In this document: piece by piece, positions 1-6,737 of the stretch | Numbering within the stretch: the first letter of the stretch is position 1 | How the letters are laid out: each line of letters begins with the position of its first letter | Origin: an uncultured Lachnospiraceae bacterium | GTDB lineage: Bacteria > Bacillota > Clostridia > Lachnospirales > Lachnospiraceae | Length of the DNA: 10,025 nt | Reading direction: 5' to 3' | Assembly (NCBI GenBank): GCA_947653315.1 | Contig: CANTGP010000087.1 | Location: forward strand, 1 to 10,025 | The notes under the pieces: model-generated | What the model was told of the DNA's origin: nothing | The model's database searches: none | The model's input: only the letters and a program-made list of their open reading frames with translations | Made by a program: the position numbers and the translations under genes

Positions 1-128
1 TGTATCTGACGCAGTGGATTAAGAATATATAATCGGATTAGCGGGAAAGCCGAAGAATGAAGCATTGGAATAAAAATAAAACAAAAAATAAAATAAAACA
101 AAAAATAAAATGAAATAAGGAAAAAACC
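1..128 (+). promoter_or_regulatory. Leader of the two-component operon with a weak candidate promoter and an A-rich tandem repeat
   Basis: A TATAAT hexamer lies at 28-33. A 4/6 match to a -35 box (CTGACG, 6-11) sits 16 nt upstream, so a housekeeping promoter is possible but not strong. Positions 73-111 are almost pure A/T with a 17-bp period: the C at 82 recurs at 99, and the T residues at 77 and 89 recur at 94 and 106. A ribosome binding site AAGGA (117-121) lies 7 nt before the kinase ATG. One frame of positions 3-32 reads YLTQWIKNI then TAA, which could be the C-terminus of an upstream gene, but nine residues are too few to judge. Confidence 0.35.
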
Positions 129-1607
129 ATGAAATTTAAGACAAGACTTTTGATTACGTTTCTTACCATAGTCTTGCTGCCGCTTTTCCTGACTGCAATC
201 GCTTACATCAGCATTGGCGGTTATCTGCTGAACGCGGAGAAGGAATTTGGCATGGTGATTTCGGATTATACCATGCTTTCCGACCCTATGCACGGTTTTG
301 AGCGGATATCGGAGGAAATGTTTGAGGAAGTAAAGGAGCAGATTGCCCTGGATGCGGGCAGGATGGAAGATAAGGAATATCTGACAGCCTTAAATGAGAA
401 AATAGTGGATAAGGCATCTTATATTATCGTGCGCAAGGGCGGAAAGATATATTATGCCGGAAACGAGGCGGCTGCGGGAAGGATTTTCGGGCGTCTGCCC
501 CAGTACGGGTATGCCAGTGACGGCAGCGGGTCCAGCTACTATTATGACAGCATGTCCAAGCTGGTGAAGCAGTTGGATTTTAAGTTTACGGACGGGGAGG
601 AAGGGAGTATTTTCCTCGTGACGAAAGTGAACTCCCTCATATCGAAGCAGCTTTTGGTGGATATGTTCATTGCCATTGTGGTGATTTTGGTATTTACCAG
701 CCTGATGCTGACGCGGTGGATTTCCATGGGGGTATTCCTGCCGGTGAACGAGCTGAATACGGCGATGAAAAATATCGCGGACGGTAATCTGGAATATATG
801 TTAAATACCGACAACAAAGGGGAAATCGGCGAGCTGTACAGAAATTACGAGGACATGCGGCTGCGGTTAAAGGAATCCACGGATGAAAAGTTCCAGCATG
901 AAAAACAGAACCGCGAACTGGTCAGCAATATTTCCCATGACTTAAAAACACCGATTACCGCCATAAAGGGTTATGTGGAAGGCATTATGGACGGGGTGGC
1001 GGATACGCCTGAGAAAATGGATAAATACATTAAGACCATTTATAACAAGGCAAATGACATGGACCGGCTGATTAACGAGCTGACCATTTATTCCGGCATT
1101 GACAACAACCGGATTCCCTATCATTTCCACCGCATCAATGTGGCGGACTATTTCGGCGACTGCGTGGAGGAAGTGGGGTTGGATTTGGAATCGAAGAATA
1201 TCGAGCTGAATTATTCCAATCTGGTCTCGGCGGATACCATGATCATCGCGGATCCCGAACAGGTGAAGCGGGTCATTAACAATATTATCGGGAATAGCGT
1301 GAAATACATGGATAAGGAAAAGGGGGTAATCGATATCCGCATTTTGGACGAAGTGGATTCCATACGGGTGGAAATCGAGGATAATGGAAAAGGAATTGCC
1401 GCCAAGGACCTGTCCAATATCTTTGAACGGTTTTACCGCACGGACGCATCCCGCAATTCCTCCAAGGGGGGAAGCGGTATCGGACTTTCCATTGTAAAGA
1501 AAATCGTGGAGGACCATGGGGGATATATCTGGGCGACGAGTAAAGAGGGGGAAGGCACCTGCCTGCATTTCGTGTTCCGTAAATATGCGGAGATGAAAAG
1601 CAAATAG
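129..1607 (+). CDS. Membrane-bound sensor histidine kinase (HAMP, HisKA, HATPase_c)
   Basis: This is a 492-residue inner-membrane sensor kinase that should autophosphorylate on a histidine and pass the phosphate to the regulator encoded next. Transmembrane segments lie at about 7-32 and 176-197 and enclose an extracytoplasmic domain of about 140 residues with no fold I recognise. A HAMP linker follows at about 197-250. The HisKA box is SNISHDLKTPITAIKGY, with His270 as the phosphoacceptor. The ATPase domain has the N-box (NNIIGNSVKYM, 384-394), G1 (EDNGKGI, 417-423), F-box (FERFYRTD, 432-439) and G2 (GGSGIGL, 447-453), so all catalytic boxes are intact. The ATG at 129 has AAGGA 7 nt upstream. 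The signal sensed is unknown. Homologues in this architecture often govern envelope or antimicrobial-peptide responses, but nothing in the window proves that here. Confidence 0.95.
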   Translation: MKFKTRLLITFLTIVLLPLFLTAIAYISIGGYLLNAEKEFGMVISDYTMLSDPMHGFERISEEMFEEVKEQIALDAGRMEDKEYLTALNEKIVDKASYIIVRKGGKIYYAGNEAAAGRIFGRLPQYGYASDGSGSSYYYDSMSKLVKQLDFKFTDGEEGSIFLVTKVNSLISKQLLVDMFIAIVVILVFTSLMLTRWISMGVFLPVNELNTAMKNIADGNLEYMLNTDNKGEIGELYRNYEDMRLRLKESTDEKFQHEKQNRELVSNISHDLKTPITAIKGYVEGIMDGVADTPEKMDKYIKTIYNKANDMDRLINELTIYSGIDNNRIPYHFHRINVADYFGDCVEEVGLDLESKNIELNYSNLVSADTMIIADPEQVKRVINNIIGNSVKYMDKEKGVIDIRILDEVDSIRVEIEDNGKGIAAKDLSNIFERFYRTDASRNSSKGGSGIGLSIVKKIVEDHGGYIWATSKEGEGTCLHFVFRKYAEMKSK

Positions 1608-1704
1608 CAGGGTACGGAAAGCAGAAAGCAAAAACTGTTACAGGAGCAGGGAATATGGGTACGGGAAAACAGAATAAAAGCAGGATAGGAGAGTGTGGCG
1701 GGCT

Positions 1705-2394
1705 ATGAGCAAAATACTGATTATCGAGGACGAAGAAGCAATTGCGGATTTGGAAAAGGATTACTTGGAACTCAGCGATTTTGAAGTGGAAATCGAGCAT
1801 ACCGGCAATATGGGTCTGCAGAAGGCATTGGAGAAAGATTTTGATTTGGTGATTTTGGATTTGATGCTGCCGGAGATGGACGGGTTTGAGGTGTGCAGGA
1901 AGATCAGGGAGGAGAAGAACATTCCAATCCTGATGGTATCCGCAAAGAAAGACGATATCGATAAAATCAGGGGATTGGGACTTGGCGCCGACGATTATAT
2001 GACGAAACCTTTCAGTCCAAGCGAGCTGGTGGCGCGGGTCAAAGCGCACATGGCGCGGTATGACCGTTTGGTGGGCTCCAGCCAAAAGGTGAACGATGTG
2101 GTGGAAATCAGGGGAATCCGTATCGACAAGACGGCGAGAAGGGTATATGTGGACGGGGAGGAAAAGACGTTTACCACTAAGGAATTTGACTTGCTTACGT
2201 TTTTGGCGGAGAATCCGAACCATGTCTATACGAAAGAGGAATTGTTCCGGGAAATATGGGATATGGATTCCATAGGCGATATTGCCACGGTAACGGTCCA
2301 TATCAAGAAAATACGGGAGAAAATCGAGTACGATACGGCAAAGCCCCAATATATCGAAACCATATGGGGGGTCGGATACCGGTTTAAGGTATAG
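1705..2394 (+). CDS. OmpR/PhoB-family response regulator
   Basis: This 229-residue cytoplasmic transcription factor is the presumed partner of the preceding kinase. The receiver domain (about 1-118) has the acidic pocket (E8, D9), phosphoacceptor Asp52 in LVILDLMLPEMDG, switch residue Ser79 (MVSA) and Lys101 (TKPF). The C-terminal winged helix (about 133-228) has the family pattern, including TTKEFDLLTFLAENPNHVYTKEEL and the ending VTVHIKKIREKI...ETIWGVGYRF. I chose the ATG at 1705 because the protein then begins MSKILIIEDEE like its relatives. An in-frame GTG at 1693 is only 1 nt from the AGGAG at 1687-1691, which is too close to use, while the ATG lies 13 nt from it. The gene follows the kinase after 97 nt with no visible terminator, so they are probably co-transcribed. 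Kinase-before-regulator is the less common order. Confidence 0.95.
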   Translation: MSKILIIEDEEAIADLEKDYLELSDFEVEIEHTGNMGLQKALEKDFDLVILDLMLPEMDGFEVCRKIREEKNIPILMVSAKKDDIDKIRGLGLGADDYMTKPFSPSELVARVKAHMARYDRLVGSSQKVNDVVEIRGIRIDKTARRVYVDGEEKTFTTKEFDLLTFLAENPNHVYTKEELFREIWDMDSIGDIATVTVHIKKIREKIEYDTAKPQYIETIWGVGYRFKV

Positions 2395-2422
2395 TCCCGC
2401 AGGGCAGAAGACAGGGAAACGG

Positions 2423-3190
2423 ATGGGTATGGACGGAATATTATATGAAGACAAGGCGGTTATCGTATGCCGCAAGTCGGCAGGCTTTCCGACGCAGACG
2501 GCAAAAATCGGGGAGCCGGACATGGAGAGCGCCTTAAAAAATTACTTAAAGTCGCCTTATGTGGGAATCATCCACCGTTTGGACCAGCCGGTGGAGGGGA
2601 TTTTGGTTTTTGCCAAGACGAAGGAAGCGGCGGCGAAGCTGCATGCGCAGAACGCGGGGCAGGCGATGGGGAAGACTTACTATGCGGTGGTCCTGCCGGA
2701 AGAAGGAAAGCTGCAGACGGAAGCGGCAATAGCAAAGCCGCAGTCGCGGATAACGGATGAGGCGGCAGACGGCAGGGAATACTGCCTGACGGATTATTTG
2801 TTAAAAAACGGAAAGGAAAACAAGTCTGCGGTGGTGGATAAAGAAACGCCGCAGGCAAAGCGTGCGGAACTCTCCTACCGGATACTCCGGCGGCTGGATG
2901 CGTCCGTTATGGGAGACGGGGCGGCGGGGGGAAAGCATATTTTTCTTTTGGAAGTCACATTGAAAACGGGCAGGCACCATCAGATACGGGTACAGCTTTC
3001 CCATGCAGGGCTTCCTCTTTTGGGGGACGGTAAATACGGCAGCCCTGCTTCCAGGGCATTTGCCGAAAGCTGCCAAATCAGGGACGTGGCTTTGTGTGCC
3101 TGCCGTCTGGAATTCCTCCATCCGGTGTCGGGAAAGCGGATGGTATTTACGCTGGAGCCTTCGGGTGCGGCATTCCGGCCGTTCTTTTAA
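2423..3190 (+). CDS. RluA-family RNA pseudouridine synthase
   Basis: This 255-residue protein should isomerise specific uridines in rRNA or tRNA to pseudouridine. The RluA signature is IIHRLDQPVEGILVFAKT (49-66) with catalytic Asp54. The usual HRLDxxTSG is HRLDQPVEG here, a variant found in a firmicute subgroup by my recollection. The second conserved block KTGRHHQIRVQLSHAGLPLLGD (181-202) is intact. There is no N-terminal S4 domain, as in the short RluA-like members. The target RNA cannot be told from sequence. The central part (about 97-140) is variable and probably a loop. Two starts are possible, ATG 2423 and ATG 2429. An AGGGA at 2413-2417 gives spacings of 5 and 11 nt, so the choice is open. 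The gene starts 28 nt after the response regulator, suggesting one operon. Confidence 0.9.
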   Translation: MGMDGILYEDKAVIVCRKSAGFPTQTAKIGEPDMESALKNYLKSPYVGIIHRLDQPVEGILVFAKTKEAAAKLHAQNAGQAMGKTYYAVVLPEEGKLQTEAAIAKPQSRITDEAADGREYCLTDYLLKNGKENKSAVVDKETPQAKRAELSYRILRRLDASVMGDGAAGGKHIFLLEVTLKTGRHHQIRVQLSHAGLPLLGDGKYGSPASRAFAESCQIRDVALCACRLEFLHPVSGKRMVFTLEPSGAAFRPFF

Positions 3191-3202
3191 TATATACATA
3201 TA

Positions 3203-3228
3203 ACGGGCACCCAAAGGCGGGCGCCGTG
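3203..3228 (-). terminator. Possible terminator, better formed on the minus strand
   Basis: The arms GGCGCCC and GGGTGCC (minus-strand reading) pair over 7 bp with one G-U wobble, and two to three outer pairs can be added around a bulged C. On the plus strand the wobble becomes an A-C mismatch, so the hairpin favours a leftward transcript. On the minus strand it is followed by a U/A-rich stretch (TTATATGTATATA) rather than a clean U-run. It could still weakly end the rluA-like transcript on the plus strand. Confidence 0.4.
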
Positions 3229-3236
3229 ATTTCCAA

Positions 3237-3323
3237 TTAATTCCTTCCGGACTTTTTACGCCCGTCCGCAATAATTTTGCGGAAATCATCCATACTAATT
3301 CCCAAAGGGTACTGCGGATGCAT
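3237..3323 (-). CDS. Possible tiny gene or gene remnant, 28 residues
   Basis: The minus strand reads MHPQYPLGISMDDFRKIIADGRKKSGRN then TAA, in codons typical of the neighbouring genes. Its stop is followed 9 nt later by a hairpin that pairs better on this strand. The frame stays open upstream into the start of the permease gene (…FPSTWRNPN just before the Met), so this may be the truncated end of a longer protein. The ribosome site (GGCGGA, about 8 nt before the ATG) is weak. The first 20 residues resemble, by eye only, the N-terminus of the AAA-ATPase/PD-(D/E)XK proteins of the PF09820 type, which usually begin with a proline-glycine-isoleucine-DF pattern. The expected YVDKT that follows is absent. 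It may be neither expressed nor functional. Confidence 0.3.
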   Translation of the reverse strand: MHPQYPLGISMDDFRKIIADGRKKSGRN

Positions 3324-3363
3324 GTTCGGATTCCGCCAGGTACTTGGGAAATGGGGATTGGCG

Positions 3364-4413
3364 ATGGAAAGAATAACGGCGGTTAGGGCAAAGGAATATG
3401 TATGGTTTGGTGCGGTATTGCTGGGGGTATACATAGGATTTAAGTATTTAAGTCCTTTGGCGGCTCCTTTTCTTTTTGCCTTTGCGTTTGTCAGCGTTCT
3501 CCATCCCATGCTGGAAAGGATGCAGGAGAAATATCATATTAAAAAGGGATTCCTGACGGCAGGCATCCTGCTTCTGCTCTGTGTTTCGGCAGGGATAGGC
3601 ATATGGTGCCTTGTGGTGTTCTTATTCCATAAACTGGGGGATTTGTTTGGGCAGATTGATTTGTTTGAGGAGAAATTTTACCTGTTCGTGGGCAACTGCT
3701 GCGACGGGATGGAGCGGAAGTTCGGCATGGACGGTGAAGGCATCGAGAAATTCGTATTGGAAAGGGTTAATGTTTTCATTGAAAATTTCCAGGTACAGGT
3801 GGTGCCGAAAATCATGAACGAATCCGTCAGTTATGTAAAGAACATTGCCGGAATCGTCAGCTTTCTTGCAATTATGATTATTGCAGCGGTACTTTTGTCC
3901 AAGGATTACCGCCCCATAATGGAGAAGCTCCGGGGCAGGGAAGAAATCAGGTGTATGCTGCAGATCGGGAAAAAGGTATTCCGCCATATCGGCACTTTTC
4001 TGCGGGCGCAGGCGGTAATCCTGGTGATTATCAGTTTTATCTGTTCGGTGACGCTGTTTTTTGCCGGTATTGAGGGCGGCATTGCGGTAGGGTTGTTTAC
4101 GGGGTTCATGGATATGCTGCCGTTTATCGGGACGGGGATGGTATTGATGCCGCTGGCATTTTGGCAGATTTTAAACGGGTATTATACAAAGGCGGTAATC
4201 TGTGTTATCCTATATGTAGTATGCGCGGTGACGAGGGAGCTTTTGGAACCGAAGCTCATCGGGGAAAAGATGGGGATTTTTCCGGTGGCGGTTCTTTTTT
4301 CTGTCTATGCGGGGGTGAAACTGTTCGGGGTGTTTGGTATTATTAAGGGACCGCTGGCATTGATTACGATTTATGAGATTTGGCAGTACGGAAGGGAGCG
4401 GAAAGGGTTATGA
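3364..4413 (+). CDS. AI-2E/YtvI-family membrane permease
   Basis: This 349-residue polytopic membrane protein belongs to the AI-2E exporter family (PF01594). About seven to eight hydrophobic segments are visible: two near the N-terminus (about 12-45), one at about 62-85, one at about 165-182 after a long soluble stretch, and a C-terminal cluster from about 220. Family hallmarks are DMLPFIGTGMVLMP and the terminal EPKLIGEKMGIFPVAVLFSVY followed by KLFGVFGIIKGPLALI. Members are credited with efflux of small molecules or ions, and the clostridial and bacillar branch includes the sporulation protein YtvI, which fits this size. The substrate is unknown, and the name does not establish autoinducer transport. 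I chose ATG 3364 because GGGGA at 3353-3357 sits 6 nt before it. The longer in-frame start at 3277 would add 29 residues lying over the minus-strand fragment. It overlaps the next gene by ATGA. Confidence 0.9.
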   Translation: MERITAVRAKEYVWFGAVLLGVYIGFKYLSPLAAPFLFAFAFVSVLHPMLERMQEKYHIKKGFLTAGILLLLCVSAGIGIWCLVVFLFHKLGDLFGQIDLFEEKFYLFVGNCCDGMERKFGMDGEGIEKFVLERVNVFIENFQVQVVPKIMNESVSYVKNIAGIVSFLAIMIIAAVLLSKDYRPIMEKLRGREEIRCMLQIGKKVFRHIGTFLRAQAVILVIISFICSVTLFFAGIEGGIAVGLFTGFMDMLPFIGTGMVLMPLAFWQILNGYYTKAVICVILYVVCAVTRELLEPKLIGEKMGIFPVAVLFSVYAGVKLFGVFGIIKGPLALITIYEIWQYGRERKGL

Positions 4414-6218
4414 AAAGGTTGGAGGGGTTTTTTGAGGAAGCGGCTTCACTGCTCCTGTCGGCATATCTGTTTATTATGTTCTGCATGTTTCCGTTCTACA
4501 TGCGGAGCGGATATATGGAAATCGGGAAGGATAAATATGACTTTTTTAAGGCGGTTACGGCAGGGGGGTTTTGTCTGATCGTGCCGTTTGCGGTGCTGTG
4601 CATGGTTTTCCATGGAATCCGCGGACGGAAAGACCGGGGCGGGAAGGCGGACGGCGCCGCGCGGGAAGGCATGGAAGGGAAGGCGGGGGTAACGGAGGCC
4701 GCCGGGGCGGAAGCCGTAGGTGGAATGGAAGCCGCAGGCGGAACGGAAGTCGTGGGCGGAACAGGAGCCGCAGGAGAACCGGGGATGCCGGAAGCCGTGG
4801 AACAGGCGGGAATACCGGAAGATGAGGAGTGGGAAGAAGTGCCGGAACCCCGTGCGGGATGGCGCGGAAAGCTGTCAGGGACGGATTTTGCCGTGTTTTC
4901 TTACGGGATCTGCGTGATTCTTTCCTACATAGGTTCGGAGTATAAGGAAACGGCGCTGTACGGGGAAAACGGCTGGTATATGGGGGTACTGATGCAGTTG
5001 GTGTTTGTGCTCTCCTATTTTTTGGTATCCCGGTTTTGGGAATATGAGGAGAAGATGCTGCTGGCTTTTATGGCCGCTGCGGGTGTGGTATTTACCCTTG
5101 GCATTCTGAACCGTTTTTCCATTTTCCCGATTGCGGTGCGGGGAGCAAACAGCAGCTTTATTTCCACGTTGGGAAACATTAATTGGTATTCCGGGTATTG
5201 GTCGGTGCTGTTTCCCATCGGCATGATTCTGTATTGGAAGGCGGAGCGGCTTTGGCTTAGGTTACTGGCTCTGCTTTATACCGCAGTGGGTATCGCCACG
5301 GGTGTCAGCCAGGGAAGCAACAGCGCGTTTATTGTGTTTGCCGGGGTATATATTTTCCTGTTTTGTATTTCCTTTCAAAGTTTGGAAGCCATGAAGCGGT
5401 TTGCCCGGCTTGCCATTCTGTTTTGCGCGGTTTGCCAGGGGCTAAGGCTTTGGCGGCTTTGGCGGCCGGCGGCTTTTGATTATTACGGCGGGACGTTAAG
5501 CGACTGGATTACCCTTTCGAGGGCGACGCTTGCGGGACTCGGCGTGCTGTTGTTGTTTTACGCATGTCTTTGCCTTGCGGGACGGAGGAAGGATTTTGAA
5601 ATGGGGCGGTTTAAAATCTTCCGGCAGCTCTTAGTTCTGTTTGTGGTCATTGTGACAGGGGTATATCTCATGCTTTTGTACCTGAACAGCAGGGTGAGGG
5701 GCGGTATCCGGTTTTTGGGGGGATTTTCCGCGCTGACGTTTGGCAGGCAGTGGGGGAGCGCCAGGGGCGCTACCTGGTCCGCGGCAATGCAGGTGTACCG
5801 GAGTATGCCGCAGTTTAAGAAACTAATCGGGGTGGGACCGGACTGTCTCGCCAGTTTCCTGTATCAAAACCTCTCCGATTTGTCGGAATTGCTGGACAGG
5901 CAGTTTGACGGCGCAAGGCTGACCAATGCGCACAACGAATGGCTGAATACGTTGGTGAATGTGGGTATTTTGGGATTTATCAGTTATGGCGGCATATTTG
6001 TCAGTGCGGTAGTACGTTTTCTTTATTATGGGGAAAAGGTATTCCGGGGGAAGGGGAAATATCTGTGTATGTTTGGTTTCAGCGCCTTTGCCTATACCAT
6101 ACATAACGTGGTGAGTTTCCAGCAGATTTTGAGCACGCCGTTTGTATTTTTGGTTTTGGGGATGGGGGAGTGTCTGCTGCGGGGGGAGAATTCGGAACAG
6201 GTTTCGAGTTTTTATTGA
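4410..6218 (+). CDS. O-antigen ligase / Wzy-like polytopic membrane protein with a repeat loop
   Basis: This 602-residue membrane protein has about ten to twelve hydrophobic segments. Near the C-terminus is LTNAHNEWLNTLVNVGILGF (504-523), the AHNxxL...G hallmark of the Wzy_C/O-antigen ligase family (PF04932), in the large periplasm-equivalent loop before the last helices. SQGSNSAF (300-307) matches the second conserved patch. Members join or polymerise lipid-linked glycans outside the membrane, so a role in capsule, teichoic-acid-like or other surface polysaccharide assembly is likely. No glycosyltransferases or flippase genes are nearby to name the glycan. Between segments two and three, residues 71-155 form a hydrophilic insert with Gly/Ala/Glu hexapeptide repeats (93-121) and an acidic tail. 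The basic residues before it suggest it is cytoplasmic. The start ATG at 4410 overlaps the permease stop by ATGA, so translation is probably coupled. Confidence 0.88.
   Translation: MKRLEGFFEEAASLLLSAYLFIMFCMFPFYMRSGYMEIGKDKYDFFKAVTAGGFCLIVPFAVLCMVFHGIRGRKDRGGKADGAAREGMEGKAGVTEAAGAEAVGGMEAAGGTEVVGGTGAAGEPGMPEAVEQAGIPEDEEWEEVPEPRAGWRGKLSGTDFAVFSYGICVILSYIGSEYKETALYGENGWYMGVLMQLVFVLSYFLVSRFWEYEEKMLLAFMAAAGVVFTLGILNRFSIFPIAVRGANSSFISTLGNINWYSGYWSVLFPIGMILYWKAERLWLRLLALLYTAVGIATGVSQGSNSAFIVFAGVYIFLFCISFQSLEAMKRFARLAILFCAVCQGLRLWRLWRPAAFDYYGGTLSDWITLSRATLAGLGVLLLFYACLCLAGRRKDFEMGRFKIFRQLLVLFVVIVTGVYLMLLYLNSRVRGGIRFLGGFSALTFGRQWGSARGATWSAAMQVYRSMPQFKKLIGVGPDCLASFLYQNLSDLSELLDRQFDGARLTNAHNEWLNTLVNVGILGFISYGGIFVSAVVRFLYYGEKVFRGKGKYLCMFGFSAFAYTIHNVVSFQQILSTPFVFLVLGMGECLLRGENSEQVSSFY
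4686..4772 (+). repeat. Imperfect 18-bp coding minisatellite (hexapeptide repeats)
   Basis: Within the ligase-like gene the protein reads GVTEAA, GAEAV, GGMEAA, GGTEVV, GGTGAA. These are five degenerate units of six residues (the second one residue short) of form GG(T/M)E(A/V)(A/V). The DNA of the units is clearly related (GGCGGAAC...GAAG... and GGTGGAATGGAAGCC), indicating tandem duplication by slippage. Unit gains or losses would be in frame. The tract is GC-rich compared with the rest of the gene. Confidence 0.75.
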
Positions 6219-6245
6219 CTGAAGCTGTATTTGACACATAGGCAG

Positions 6246-6274
6246 TTGACAAATCCGTATTTTTCGCCTAAAAT
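6246..6274 (+). promoter_or_regulatory. Consensus housekeeping promoter of the proS T-box leader
   Basis: A perfect TTGACA (6246-6251) and TAAAAT (6269-6274) are separated by exactly 17 nt, predicting transcription start near 6281. It lies 28 nt after the ligase-like stop codon and directly before the T-box leader, so proS is read from its own promoter. Confidence 0.85.
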
Positions 6275-6280
6275 CTAATC

Positions 6281-6640
6281 ACGCGGTAAAGGGGAACGGT
6301 AAACATGTAAACGGCGGGAAGGACAGAACAAAACCGAATAGCAGGAAAAAGCGTGGAGAAGGAATAGTACGGATATCCAGCGTGACAGAGAGGGCGCCGT
6401 TTGGTGTGAGGCGCTTACGTATGGCATCCCGAACCGGCCTTGGAGTTTTGCATGAACAGCAGGAGGCGTAAGCTGGATTTGCACAAATGCAGCGTAGCAC
6501 CGGCGTTAACGGTAGGATGAGAGGATGCGGCAGCAGGAGAAAGCCTGTAAGGGAAGTACCGGGTGCCGCATGAATTAGGGTGGTAACGCCGGATTTCCGG
6601 TCCCTTTTGGGGATTGGAAGTCCGGCGTTTAAGCTGTACG
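6281..6640 (+). promoter_or_regulatory. T-box riboswitch (proline-responsive) controlling proS
   Basis: T-box leaders bind a specific uncharged tRNA and then read through a terminator. Visible elements in order are the AGTA motif (6366-6369) and an apical Stem I hairpin (6394-6398 with 6410-6414) with the GGTGTGAG loop pattern (6403-6410). A lower helix pairs CCA/CGTGA with TTACG/TGG. A large Stem III hairpin has ATGCGGCA (6525-6532) paired with TGCCGCAT (6564-6571). The T-box sequence AGGGTGGTAACGCC lies at 6577-6590. AAGG (just before AATAGTA) can pair with CCTT (6438-6441), which places the CCG at 6434-6436 in the specifier loop. CCC and CCG at 6428-6431 are alternatives, and all three are proline codons. 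The bulge UGGU (6581-6584) pairs with a tRNA 3' end ACCA, consistent with tRNA-Pro having A73. The exact fold is my hand pairing. Confidence 0.9.
6585..6630 (+). terminator. T-box attenuator terminator
   Basis: AACGCCGG... (6585-6604) pairs with ...CCGGCGTT (6610-6629) in an uninterrupted 20-bp stem with a few G-U pairs and a 5-nt loop (TTTTG). Its left arm uses the AACGCC end of the T-box sequence, so it is mutually exclusive with the antiterminator, as expected. The U-tract is short (TTT at 6628-6630, the first two in the stem), weaker than usual. Confidence 0.85.
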
Positions 6641-6737
6641 GATGCGTGGAATGCGGGACGGAAGATCCCGCATATTTGTAACAGACGGATATAAAAAAAG
6701 GAAAAAAGTGGAAAAAAGTAAAAAGGAGGAAAATGGA

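Noticed and set aside
3..32. Possible C-terminus (YLTQWIKNI) of an upstream gene
   Set aside because: Nine codons at the window edge cannot be distinguished from chance.
942..1631. Minus-strand open frame of 229 codons opposite the kinase
   Set aside because: It is a shadow of the kinase catalytic domain, with no ribosome binding site and no recognisable protein features.
1285..2523. Long minus-strand open frame (412 codons) across the kinase end and the response regulator
   Set aside because: It lies antisense to two confidently identified genes, has no family signature, and is His/Pro/Phe-rich as expected from reading biased codons backwards.
3277..3363. N-terminal extension of the permease from an upstream ATG
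   Set aside because: GGGGA is well placed for ATG 3364, the shorter protein begins at the usual place for the family, and the extension lies over the minus-strand fragment.
4571..4825. Plus-strand Arg/Gly-rich frame over the repeat region of the ligase-like gene
   Set aside because: It is an alternative frame of the GC-rich minisatellite. The Arg/Gly content is an artefact of the repeat composition.
6642..6737. Longer start for proS
   Set aside because: It would begin directly after the T-box terminator without a ribosome site, while AAAGGAGG fits ATG 6738 exactly and the family N-terminus starts there.
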